This document shows, piece after piece, positions 39,401-47,199 of a stretch of DNA of 47,660 bases. Made by a program: the position numbers and the translations under genes. Source of the DNA: Acidobacteriota bacterium (GTDB lineage Bacteria > Acidobacteriota > Blastocatellia > Pyrinomonadales > Pyrinomonadaceae); NCBI GenBank assembly GCA_021323895.1, contig JAJPKD010000139.1, positions 1-47,660 of the forward strand, in the 5' to 3' direction. The notes beneath the pieces are model-generated. The model saw only the letters and a list, made by a program, of their open reading frames with translations. It searched no databases and was not told the origin of the DNA. The first letter of the stretch is position 1; every line of letters begins with the position of its first letter.

Positions 39401-39416
39401 GCGGTTTGTGTTCTGA
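36414..39416 (+). CDS. Oar-like TonB-dependent receptor with carboxypeptidase-regulatory-like N-term
   Basis: 1000 aa; VVDQDGAVIKGANISVVNTATGATREAVSGDEGTATIAGLPLTGEYKV; NAFSAEVGWTYGPALNIVTKSGTNEFHGEAL; C-terminal FQLQARFVF. Confidence 0.92.
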   Translation: MSKKVLIQLSVCCSLIAIATLTTLAQSTNTASMIVTVVDQDGAVIKGANISVVNTATGATREAVSGDEGTATIAGLPLTGEYKVHVTMTGFTAEDATGLTLRANETAAVKLKMVASGGQSEVTVYGTTEGVRADPQIGIPLETKQIDETPVLGRKVSTLPLLNSAFRQGKGTGDLFVNQTYFISGVGSRRATTFILDGASNDESWGRQTAVATVPMGAVQEFNVLTNAFSAEVGWTYGPALNIVTKSGTNEFHGEALYMLRPGGAWQAKSFSTKGFCPPSVGSCVPPTNLVAINPVDIPDKLNQFSGAIGGPIVKDKTFFFASADHTRQDRTTFLSSSLPSFVLPSSGRLDWTGHYRQTLFDGRVDHKFTPNETFMVRFNLDRMTDDNPQDAVGGTNAPSVARRYSRRSWTVQANLTSVLSPHVLNEARFAYLHGDPVTLWEAQNPSTVYTRSGSVPFTIGENRFSNLRSRQWQFSDTVSWSVGKHYLRMGGSVVHHNSGGFGNEPGQVTLGTFTFRNTTTAPFNQLTLADVQNYSQPINFGISTYDLNQWLLTGFVQDSFRVTHDFTLDFGLRYDRQTLTDDRNDWQPRIGFGWHPGGNSRIAIRGGYGMYYAQIRSNVIAPFLVNGLDGLATYTATSGQTGFPTSLTAVPVNVDPKTIPASQLPARDIQIRAGRADFYRAQFARYGLNFDLLPNYPKKLVNPRSRVFTIGAEREFAKGLFFGADYVRQHLSDIQRTIDLNAPSIFERNAPGQTRTVAAANATRPIIPVNGGVRQVNVIMNLGVADYNGLQTNFSYRGNRKMYASLSYTLSKATNTTEPDGNGINPNQSIITRLGEEERGPSVVDQRHRAVVTFHYRFPWNFTAGTLAMFASARPFSATTGVDNNGDGLNNDRPVINGAVVTKSAFRGTPTSEVAIFVENKIKISERMSLQLRLEGFNIFNHANMLGRGVTVYGDAATAASNFGWFTPANAIGADGHAIPAFANIDPPRMFQLQARFVF

Positions 39417-39427
39417 TGCGAAGAAGT

Positions 39428-39483
39428 GAATCCGCAGATTACGCCGATTAGAAACCACCGTCTCTTCCGCGTAATCTGCGGAT
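39428..39483. repeat. Word-like inverted repeat (ATCCGCAGATTACGC type)
   Basis: ATCCGCAGATTACGC on one arm and its exact reverse complement on the other, directly before the hmuT-like start. Confidence 0.8.
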
Positions 39484-39496
39484 AAATTCTGTACTT

Positions 39497-40387
39497 ATGA
39501 AACGAATCTTATTTCTTGTGGCGGTCTCGGTGCTGCTGATGTCGGGGCTCAGTTGTTCGCGTTTTCGCAACGCGCCAACGAACGCCGGAGCCGAACGCTA
39601 CGTCGTCATCTCGCCCATCTACAACGAAATTATTTGGGCGCTCGGTGCGCAGGACAAAGTCGTCGGAGTCGATCTCTCCACAACATATCCGCCTGACGTA
39701 AAGAACAAGCAAACCGTTGGCTATCATCGCGCACTCAGCGCGGAAGGAATTCTCTCCCTGCATCCCACCGCCGTCATTCATGACAACAACATCGGCCCGC
39801 CGCAGGTCGTGCAGCAACTTCAGCAGCTCAACATTCCGATGAAGACTTTCACCGCGAAGAACACTGACTTTGATGGTGCGAAGGCTTTGATTCGCGAGAT
39901 GGGCGCGTACTTTCACAAAGAAGCGCGCGCGGAAGAGCTTTGCAAGACGATGGATGAACAGAAGGCGGCGTCTCTCGAAAAGGTGAAGCAGTACACCGAT
40001 CATCCACGCGTCGCGGTAATTCATTTTGGCCGCGCTTCGAACGTTTATCTGGTCGTTGGCAAAGGGGGCGGCGGGGATGGCGGCGGCGTCAGCAAGATGA
40101 TTGAACTAGCCGGCGGCGAAATGGCGGTCGCCAACCAAGGCATGCAGCGGATGGAATCACCGGAGATTCTGGCGCAGGCAAATCCAGATGTGATTCTCAT
40201 GACCGATTATGGTTACGATCGATTGAACGGTTCGCTCGATCAAATTAGGGCGTTACCCGGTGTTGCCACTTCCAATGCCGCCAAAACCGGCCGCATCTTC
40301 CGAATCGAAGAGAACGTGCTAAATTACTTCGGCCCACGCTCGGGAGAGAACATCGCGAAAGTCGCCGACATCATTCATAAGAAGTGA
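39497..40387 (+). CDS. hmuT: ABC transporter substrate-binding lipoprotein, HmuT (heme)-like
   Basis: IYNEIIWALGAQDKVVGVDLSTTYPPDVKNKQTVGYHRALSAEGILSLHPTAVI is the HmuT-type signature; lipobox LLMSGLSC. Confidence 0.75.
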   Translation: MKRILFLVAVSVLLMSGLSCSRFRNAPTNAGAERYVVISPIYNEIIWALGAQDKVVGVDLSTTYPPDVKNKQTVGYHRALSAEGILSLHPTAVIHDNNIGPPQVVQQLQQLNIPMKTFTAKNTDFDGAKALIREMGAYFHKEARAEELCKTMDEQKAASLEKVKQYTDHPRVAVIHFGRASNVYLVVGKGGGGDGGGVSKMIELAGGEMAVANQGMQRMESPEILAQANPDVILMTDYGYDRLNGSLDQIRALPGVATSNAAKTGRIFRIEENVLNYFGPRSGENIAKVADIIHKK

Positions 40388-41418
40388 CCACACCACGCAG
40401 CAGCCGACGCCTTCTCCTTCTAAGTTTGGCTGTCGTCACACTGCTCGTTCTCGCCGCGTCAATTCGCTACGGCGCGATCGACTTCTCAATCGGTGAAATC
40501 AGTCGCGCGTTCGCTTCAATTTTTCCTGGACAACCTGAACCAACTTTAGATCAGCGCATCTTTCTCGAGTTGCGTTTGCCGCGCGCGATTCTGTGCCTGT
40601 TGGTGGGCGCGAGTCTCGGCGTCGGCGGCACGCTGATGCAGGCGCTGTTTCGCAATCCGATTGTTGAGCCGGGACTGGTTGGTACTTCGAGCGGCGCAGC
40701 TTTCGGCTCGGCGCTTTTCTTCGTGCTCGGCGGCGTGCTTCATATCGGAACGAGCCTGTGGAGTTTGCCGATCGCTGCCTGTGTCGGCGGAATCATTTCA
40801 ACCTATCTGGTATTTCTGCTCGCTCGCTCGCGCGAAGACGGGCGCGCGTCGATCGTGATGCTGCTGCTTACGGGTCTCGCGGTGAACGCACTCTTCATGA
40901 GCGCGATCGGATTTCTGTCTTACATCGCGCGCGATCCGCAGGCACGTTCGATTACATTCTGGAGCCTGGGCACATTGTCCGGCGCGAGTTGGAAAGCGGT
41001 CGAGATTGTTGCCGTCTCCACGATTGGAGGATCGATCATGGCGCTTCGCTATGCGAAGCAGCTTAACGCGCTGACGATTGGTGAAGAGGAAGCGACGTAT
41101 CTCGGCGTGAATGTGAATCGTTTGAAGTGGATCATTTTGTCGGTGAATGTCGTGATCGTCGCGGTGGCCACGGCGTTTACCGGCGTGATCAGTTTCGTTG
41201 GGCTCGTGGTGCCGAACATCCTGCGCATGATTGGCGGAGCGGACAATCGATATCTGATCGTCGGAAGTGCGTTGACGGGCGCGACGCTTTTGACTCTGGC
41301 TGATTTGCTCGCGCGCCTCGTCGTACGACCGGCGGAATTGCCTATTGGGATCGTCACGTCGGCGGTGGGCGTGCCGGTGTTCATATTCTTGTTGAGGCGT
41401 AGGCGATACGTGTTTTGA
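40384..41418 (+). CDS. hmuU: FecCD-family permease, HmuU-like
   Basis: LRLPRAILCLLVGASLGVGGTLMQALFRNPIVEPGLVGTSSGAAFG; GTGA overlap with upstream gene. Confidence 0.82.
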   Translation: MTTPRSSRRLLLLSLAVVTLLVLAASIRYGAIDFSIGEISRAFASIFPGQPEPTLDQRIFLELRLPRAILCLLVGASLGVGGTLMQALFRNPIVEPGLVGTSSGAAFGSALFFVLGGVLHIGTSLWSLPIAACVGGIISTYLVFLLARSREDGRASIVMLLLTGLAVNALFMSAIGFLSYIARDPQARSITFWSLGTLSGASWKAVEIVAVSTIGGSIMALRYAKQLNALTIGEEEATYLGVNVNRLKWIILSVNVVIVAVATAFTGVISFVGLVVPNILRMIGGADNRYLIVGSALTGATLLTLADLLARLVVRPAELPIGIVTSAVGVPVFIFLLRRRRYVF

Positions 41419-41429
41419 TCTTTGGGTTG

Positions 41430-41489
41430 CTTGGCGGCTTGGCGCCTTTGCGTGAGATCGGTTCACGCCAAGACGCAAAGGCGCAAAGG
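41430..41489. repeat. Word-like inverted repeat (ACGCAAAGGCGCAAAGG type) at permease/ATPase junction
   Basis: CTTGGCGGCTTGGCGCCTTTGCGTGA against TTCACGCCAAGACGCAAAGGCGCAAAGG. Confidence 0.8.
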
Positions 41490-41502
41490 AACGCAAAGTT
41501 TG

Positions 41503-42318
41503 ATGCTCACGGCAACCAACATCACTTATCGTGTCGGTACGAAGGAGCTGATCTCGGACATCTCCGTCTCATTCGCTCCCGGCAAGCTGCACCTAATCAT
41601 CGGGCCGAACGGGGCGGGGAAGTCGACGCTGATCAAAGTCCTCGCTCGCCTCGTTCGACCGCAAACGGGCACTGTCCAATATGATCAGACCGATATACAC
41701 GATGCGAGTGAAGCTGACCTTGCCAGGCACCGGGCGGTGCTCTCACAGGCAATCGAAGTTGCTTTCCCTCTGACTGTTCGTGAAGTCGTGATGATGGGGC
41801 GCTATCCGCATTTTGGCGGGCGGCCCGGACCTCACGACGAACGAATCGTCGATGAAGTAATGGCGCATTTTGATGTCACGGCATTTGGCGATCGGAATTA
41901 TCAAACACTCAGTGGCGGCGAAATGCAGCGCGTGAACTTCGCGCGCGTGCTGGCCCAACTCTGGAAAGACAGCCATGGATCAGCCGAAGCGAATGGTTCG
42001 ACCCGTCAAAGCGGGAAATCGCGCTTCCTGTTTCTCGACGAGCCTTTGACCTTTCTCGACGTTCATCATCAAATCGACTTCATGAAGAAGGTCCGCGCGT
42101 TCTCAATGGCGCCCGAGGTCGTAACTGTTGGCGTGGTCCATGACTTGAACCTCGCCGCGAGGTTTGCGGACCATCTAGTGCTGCTCAACAAGGGACGCGT
42201 TGTCGCTAATGGCACGGCTTCTGAAGTGCTGACAACTGATCGCATTCGCGACGTCTTCGCGGTCGAACCCACTTTCGTTCCCACGTCTCACTCGGGCGTT
42301 CATCTCATCTTCGATTAA
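41503..42318 (+). CDS. hmuV: Heme-type ABC transporter ATP-binding protein, HmuV-like
   Basis: Walker A GPNGAGKST; LSGGEMQRVNFARVLAQLW; FLFLDEPLTFLD. Confidence 0.85.
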   Translation: MLTATNITYRVGTKELISDISVSFAPGKLHLIIGPNGAGKSTLIKVLARLVRPQTGTVQYDQTDIHDASEADLARHRAVLSQAIEVAFPLTVREVVMMGRYPHFGGRPGPHDERIVDEVMAHFDVTAFGDRNYQTLSGGEMQRVNFARVLAQLWKDSHGSAEANGSTRQSGKSRFLFLDEPLTFLDVHHQIDFMKKVRAFSMAPEVVTVGVVHDLNLAARFADHLVLLNKGRVVANGTASEVLTTDRIRDVFAVEPTFVPTSHSGVHLIFD

Positions 42319-42339
42319 AAAACTGTAAACTGGCCGATA

Positions 42340-43512
42340 GTGAAATCCGCCGCTCGAGCAAAAGCGTTTCGCTTCATCGTGGCCATCGGCTTCGTCAGCC
42401 TGTTTGCTGACATGACCTACGAAGGCGCGCGCAGCGTCGTCGGCCCGTTTCTCAAAGAACTGGGCGCCAGCGCGACTCAAGTTGGGATTATCGCCGGCGC
42501 GGGCGAGATGATTGCCGCGAGTCTGCGTCTGTTCACGGGTCGTTTGGCCGATCGCACACGCGCGTACTGGATTCTCACCGGCTCAGGATATTTCCTGAAT
42601 CTTGCGGCGGTGCCGCTGCTCGCGCTCGCCGGCAATTGGCAGTTAGCGGCGCTGCTGATTATTGCTGAACGCACGGGCAAAGCTCTGCGCGGACCATCGG
42701 TCGATGTTCTGCTTTCTGAATCGACGCAGGTGGTCGGGCACGGTTGGGGATTCGGTCTGCACGCCGCGATGGATCAAGCAGGCGCCGTGCTCGGACCGAT
42801 TCTGGTCACGATCGCAATTGCCCGGGAACATCATTTCAATGCGGCTTTCGTTTGGCTCGCGGTGCCCGCTGTGGCCGCGTTGGCGTGCCTCGTGGTGGCG
42901 CGTTTTGCGCGCGCGCAACAGCCGACGCCACCTCCGGCACTGGTACAGCTTCAGCTTCCGAAAGTTTTTTGGTTTTATGTCGCGGCTGCAGGGTTACTGG
43001 CGCTGGGTTTCATAGATTTTCCCTTGCTCGCTTATCACTTTCAGAAGACTGCTGTGACGAAAGAGGCCACGATTCCGCTGCTCTACGCGATGGCGATGGG
43101 CCTAGGCGGACTGACTGCTCTGGTGTTCGGAAAGCTTTTCGATCGATTCGGCATCGTCGTGATCGTCGGCGGAATAGCAGTTTCTTTGCTGGCTCTTCCG
43201 TTCGGCTTTCTCGGCGGAACGATTTCGGCTTACATCAGCGTGGCCTGTTGGGCCACGGGCGTTGGCGCGCAGGACGCGTTGTTGCGGCCGGGCATCGCGC
43301 AAGTTGTCTCAATGAACAAACGAGGCTCGGCGTTCGGCGCGCTGAATGGAGTCTATGGCGTGCTGTGGTTCATTGGCAGCGCGCTGATGGGAATGCTTTA
43401 CGATCATTCGATCGTGGCGCTGATCGCGTTCGGAATCCTGGCCCAGGTTGCGTCTGCAGTTTTGTTCTTTTGGCTGCGAAAGCGGCTCGCGGCCGCTGCT
43501 CAACAAGCTTAA
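42340..43512 (+). CDS. MFS transporter
   Basis: About 12 hydrophobic segments; FVSLFADMTYEGARSVVGPFLKELGASATQVGIIAGAGEM; GTG start. Confidence 0.9.
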   Translation: MKSAARAKAFRFIVAIGFVSLFADMTYEGARSVVGPFLKELGASATQVGIIAGAGEMIAASLRLFTGRLADRTRAYWILTGSGYFLNLAAVPLLALAGNWQLAALLIIAERTGKALRGPSVDVLLSESTQVVGHGWGFGLHAAMDQAGAVLGPILVTIAIAREHHFNAAFVWLAVPAVAALACLVVARFARAQQPTPPPALVQLQLPKVFWFYVAAAGLLALGFIDFPLLAYHFQKTAVTKEATIPLLYAMAMGLGGLTALVFGKLFDRFGIVVIVGGIAVSLLALPFGFLGGTISAYISVACWATGVGAQDALLRPGIAQVVSMNKRGSAFGALNGVYGVLWFIGSALMGMLYDHSIVALIAFGILAQVASAVLFFWLRKRLAAAAQQA

Positions 43513-43513
43513 G

Positions 43514-44518
43514 TCAGCACAAAATTGAGACAATGTGCTCAACGATTGAGTGCACGCCCAGGAGGACGGAAGAGTTCAGCGCGAAGGCCGCGCTCGCTGC
43601 AATCAGCAAAGCTACAACAACGAGTGGAAGGGTCCTTTCGACCAAGAGCGTCTTCGATCGCGCTTCAGCATTTGTGGAAGCCAGTTCAAGCAGACGCCGC
43701 ACGCGCGCTTTCACCCCACGCGTTTCATCGCCTACCAAAAAAGCCGCGAGAGGTAATTCCACATGAGTGCCCTTCGGAATCATGCGGGCAATAGTAACCA
43801 GCGCCGAAGCGAGATCGAGCGCCATCGTGGGGCTCGCTTGCGCGACGTATTCGTCGGCAGCGGCCTCAGCGGTTTCTGACCATTCACGATCGAGCGATCG
43901 TCCCGATGGGAAAATCATGAGTGCATCGCGGCATGCCCGCAACAGCACACGCTTGAGGTTATCGTGGGCGATCAGGTGACCACGTTCATGCGCAATCGCC
44001 GCAGCTAATTCCTCTGGGCTGATCGATTGAAGCACCTGATTCGCCACAAACAGGCGCGGCCTCAGCGTGCCAACGACAGCGATGATCGGAAACGAATGAG
44101 GAATTCGGAATGTCGGCACATCTATTCCGGGCAACTGAATCTGAGTAGCAGTCGCAAGCCATTGACGTCGCAACGCCCGCGTCGCCAGGTAAGATCGGCA
44201 GGCGCGATGCAAGGCGAAGCCCGCACCAAACGCCGACAATAGCGCGAGCACGGCGAGTTTGATCCCGACGACTTCTGAAGTTCCGCGCGGTTCGTAGCCG
44301 ACATAAGACGGAAGTAAAAACAGCGCTACGAAAACGAATGCAACCGCAGGCGCCGCGATGCGCAGCGCGAACAACACTTCGGCGCGAGCTTTTGCCGACC
44401 AGCGCTGCGTCCACGGACTGAGTGCGCGCCAGCCGAGCGATGAAGCCATCGACACAATCGCATTGACCGCCAGAAAAGCCGTCAGCGCCAGGCATATTCC
44501 GAGTAGCTCGTATCGCAT
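43514..44518 (-). CDS. M56-family (BlaR1-like) membrane metallopeptidase lacking a sensor domain
   Basis: AAIAHERGHLIAHDNLKRVLLRACRDALMIFP; HExxH motif (HERGH); ends shortly after the last membrane segment. Confidence 0.88.
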   Translation of the reverse strand: MRYELLGICLALTAFLAVNAIVSMASSLGWRALSPWTQRWSAKARAEVLFALRIAAPAVAFVFVALFLLPSYVGYEPRGTSEVVGIKLAVLALLSAFGAGFALHRACRSYLATRALRRQWLATATQIQLPGIDVPTFRIPHSFPIIAVVGTLRPRLFVANQVLQSISPEELAAAIAHERGHLIAHDNLKRVLLRACRDALMIFPSGRSLDREWSETAEAAADEYVAQASPTMALDLASALVTIARMIPKGTHVELPLAAFLVGDETRGVKARVRRLLELASTNAEARSKTLLVERTLPLVVVALLIAASAAFALNSSVLLGVHSIVEHIVSILC

Positions 44519-44964
44519 CAGGTTTCCTTACGCCGCAACTGGCGCTTCTTTTCCTTGATTAAGCGATCAAGTTCGTCGAGCAGCTCGCGATCGTGTTCGC
44601 TCACGGTTTCGACGATGCAGGCCAGCACCGGGCGCACGCCCTCAGCGCCATCGCCAAGTAACCCGTCGATTACGTCCTCGCGAATGCCGTGTTCCAATTC
44701 TTGTTGAGATACCGACGGCGAATAGAGAAAGGCGCGCCCGTCTTTACGGCGATCGAGCAGACGCTTTTTGTAAAGACGATCGAGCGTCGTCATCAAAGTG
44801 GTGTAAGCGATGCGCTCTTCAAAAGCGAGATAGATATCGCGCACGCTTACCTCGCGACGCTGCCAAGCCTGTTCGAGGACTTCGCGCTCGAGCTTCCCGA
44901 GCGCCAGCGAAGCAACTTCGCTGGGCCGGCGGAACCCACGGAGAAGAAATCGAGGAGTCTTCAT
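44518..44964 (-). CDS. BlaI/MecI/CopY-family transcriptional repressor
   Basis: LGKLEREVLEQAWQRREVSVRDIYLAFEERIAYTTLMTTLDRLYKKRLLDRRKDGRAFLYSP; 1-nt overlap with M56 gene. Confidence 0.94.
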   Translation of the reverse strand: MKTPRFLLRGFRRPSEVASLALGKLEREVLEQAWQRREVSVRDIYLAFEERIAYTTLMTTLDRLYKKRLLDRRKDGRAFLYSPSVSQQELEHGIREDVIDGLLGDGAEGVRPVLACIVETVSEHDRELLDELDRLIKEKKRQLRRKET

Positions 44965-45084
44965 TTCAGGCGAGCATTTTCTGGGTCAATTGGTTCGAAG
45001 TCAAACGAAAACTGAGCGCGTGAAGCGGAGCAACTGAATTAGAAGATTCGTCGAGATCGGGACGACGCAAATTAGCAATACGCA

Positions 45085-45489
45085 CTAGGGCTGCATCGGG
45101 CAAGCCTGAATTGCGCACAACTGCCACTTGCCATTTCGTTCGGTGAAGATGCTCATGATCTTGTACTGACCGGCGAGTTCGCGGCCGTTGTAAAGCCACG
45201 TTGCCGAATCGCGCGCCGTCAGCACTGCAGTCGTGCCAAAGACCCGTACGCTGACTTGCTCGCGCGCGATGTGTTCGATCTTCAAATTGCCTGAGGTTAC
45301 GTCTGAGATGAATTGGACCTTGTCGTCTCCCTCGAGTGGATAGGTGAAGAAGAAATCGTCCGCCATGATTCGATCCAACGTGGGCGCATCGCCGCGCACC
45401 ATCGCCTTGACCCAATCGTCGTTGAGTTGACGCACGTGCTGCTCAATTTCAATGGTCGTCTGCGGCGCTCTGTGCGGCGTTGGATCCAT
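45085..45489 (-). CDS. Nuclear transport factor 2/DUF4440-like (SnoaL-fold) protein
   Basis: LNDDWVKAMVRGDAPTLDRIMADDFFFTYP...TAVLTARDSATW...YKIMSIFTERNGKWQLCAIQACP. Confidence 0.88.
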   Translation of the reverse strand: MDPTPHRAPQTTIEIEQHVRQLNDDWVKAMVRGDAPTLDRIMADDFFFTYPLEGDDKVQFISDVTSGNLKIEHIAREQVSVRVFGTTAVLTARDSATWLYNGRELAGQYKIMSIFTERNGKWQLCAIQACPMQP

Positions 45490-45759
45490 GAAGATCGATC
45501 ATCCCTGCTGGAAAAATTAGCTCGCTTCTACGTCAAAAGCTCACGTGAGTCAATAGCCAGGCAAACGTCCCCGTGTAGGGAAATCAGGCTGATGTGTTTG
45601 CTAGCTCTTCACCCAGCCTCGCTTCGTGGCGGAGGCAATTCAGAAGCGCATCCCAAATGGCTCCGATGTGGTTTACGGCGACACGATATGGAATACGAAT
45701 AAAGTCGGTTTTCGATCATTTTCATGCAAAGTAGCTAAATACCCGGTGCTTTTCATAAG

Positions 45760-45775
45760 TGGCATGTTCATTGCC
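45760..45775 (+). promoter_or_regulatory. Candidate sigma54-type -24/-12 element
   Basis: TGGCATGTTCATTGCC, GG-N10-GC spacing, 28 nt before an ATG. Confidence 0.3.
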
Positions 45776-45802
45776 ACCATCTTCCGCGGAGGTTAGCGAA
45801 AG

Positions 45803-46354
45803 ATGAAACTCAATAGCATGAAGAATTTTGGAGGCGCAATCCTGGGTCTGATGTTGTTCTTAGGCATCACGTTGGTGTCGAGTACTACAGCCCAGGCACA
45901 ATATCCTTATCAGGATCAAGACTACTATCGACGACAACGCCAAAACGAGCGCGAGCGACGCGAACGAGAGCGCGAGCTTCAGCGCGAGCGCGAACGGCAG
46001 AATCAACAGGGCGGCTGGTACGACCAGTATGGCAACTGGCACGCGAATAGTTCTAACCAGGGTTACTACGACCAGGGTTATTACAACCGCGGTAACCGGC
46101 GCGGACGCAACTGGGATGGCTATGGAAATTATGGCGGGTCGTACGAACTGCGACAGACGGCTCTGAACGCCGGCTACAACGAAGGCTTGAAGGCGGGTAG
46201 AGATGATCGTCGCCGCGGCCGGTACAATCCGACGCGTTATGGAAACACGCTGAAGGACTACAACTCGCGCATGGGTGACCGTGCTGCGTATCAGCAGTAC
46301 TTCATGCAGGCATACCAGAATGGCTATGCCGACGGTTACCGATACGGCTACTAA
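45803..46354 (+). CDS. Secreted low-complexity (R/E/Q then Y/G/N-rich) hypothetical protein
   Basis: Signal peptide ending AQAQ; RERRERERELQRERERQ segment; YNEGLKAGRDDRRRGRYN and NGYADGYRYGY motifs. Confidence 0.75.
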   Translation: MKLNSMKNFGGAILGLMLFLGITLVSSTTAQAQYPYQDQDYYRRQRQNERERRERERELQRERERQNQQGGWYDQYGNWHANSSNQGYYDQGYYNRGNRRGRNWDGYGNYGGSYELRQTALNAGYNEGLKAGRDDRRRGRYNPTRYGNTLKDYNSRMGDRAAYQQYFMQAYQNGYADGYRYGY

Positions 46355-46383
46355 TTAATCAACTCACTCTGGCGCGGGCCCAA

Positions 46384-46417
46384 GGCGGGAGCTGATGTTC
46401 AGCTCTCGCCTTTTTTT
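46384..46417 (+). terminator. Rho-independent terminator
   Basis: GGCGGGAGCTGA-TGT-TCAGCTCTCGCC followed by TTTTTTT. Confidence 0.92.
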
Positions 46418-46535
46418 GTTTGGAACTTCTCAATGCGATCCGTACTTTTCACGGAATCATCACGGCGTTAGGTGTTTATTAAGAGCACACAAGCAGCGCC
46501 CGGTTTGTAGATTCTGAATTTCTTCCGAGAGGACT

Positions 46536-46922
46536 ATGCCTAAGAAGATTCTGGTTATAGAAGACGACGATGAAATGCGCGAGTTGATGCGCATTAGTCT
46601 CTCGAACAATGGATACGAAGTAGTCACTGCGCCTGACGGCGTTAGTGGTTACGACACGGCTTTGTTTCTCAAGCCGGACCTCATCATCACCGACATTCGC
46701 ATGCCTGGCGCGGACGGCATTCACGTGGTGCGCCGGGTTCGCGATACCGACTCGCTAGCCGAGACGCCGATTCTGGTGATGACGGCATTCGGGACGGGCA
46801 GTGCGACATTCTCTCTACAGCTGGGTGCAAACGCATTCGAGCCGAAGCCAATCGATCCGCAGAGGTTGCTTTCGACCGTCAAGCGCTTGCTGAGCGAGCA
46901 CGACAATTTGAAAGCGGCCTGA
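46536..46922 (+). CDS. Stand-alone CheY-like response regulator
   Basis: KILVIEDDDEMRELMRISL; PDLIITDIRMPGADGI; VMTAFG; PKPIDPQRLL. Confidence 0.93.
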   Translation: MPKKILVIEDDDEMRELMRISLSNNGYEVVTAPDGVSGYDTALFLKPDLIITDIRMPGADGIHVVRRVRDTDSLAETPILVMTAFGTGSATFSLQLGANAFEPKPIDPQRLLSTVKRLLSEHDNLKAA

Positions 46923-46933
46923 GTAGAGAGGCC

Positions 46934-47025
46934 GGAGCCTGGAGACTGGGTGGGAACTTGGTCTCTGACCCCCAGCCCCTGGTCTCAAGCCTGAAGTCCC
47001 AAGTCCCAGCTTCCAGTTTCCCTCC
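46934..47025. repeat. Word-like inverted repeat (CCTGGAGACTGGG / CCCAAGTCCCAGCTTCC type)
   Basis: GGAGCCTGGAGACTGGGTGGGAACTTGG against CCCAAGTCCCAGCTTCCAGTTTCCCTCC. Confidence 0.7.
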
Positions 47026-47199
47026 ATTCTTCGGAACTGAGTCCCTTTCCCATCCGTTTAAATTCAGTTCCCCGTCTATTTCTGCAAAAAATCTGAAACC
47101 TTTTACTGCGGGGGCTCACTAACACACCGGAAAATGAAACGGCTGGCGGCACGCGACATAAGCCTGGAAGGCCGGCCCGGTGCGTTTACAGGATCTCTG

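Noticed and set aside
38493-39458. 321-aa minus-strand ORF antisense to the Oar-like TonB receptor
   Set aside because: Shadow ORF in GC-rich coding DNA; composition (R/H-rich, no domain pattern) is typical of antisense frames and the plus-strand receptor is unambiguous.
42744-43766. 340-aa plus-strand ORF overlapping the MFS gene and M56 region
   Set aside because: Overlaps a clear MFS gene in another frame; R/S/A-rich with no membrane or domain pattern.
44966-45415. 149-aa minus-strand ORF
   Set aside because: Different frame of the NTF2-like gene 45085-45489, which has the recognisable domain.
45540-45640. Possible GEMM (c-di-GMP) riboswitch suggested by CAGGCAAAC
   Set aside because: Other conserved GEMM core elements and stems are absent.
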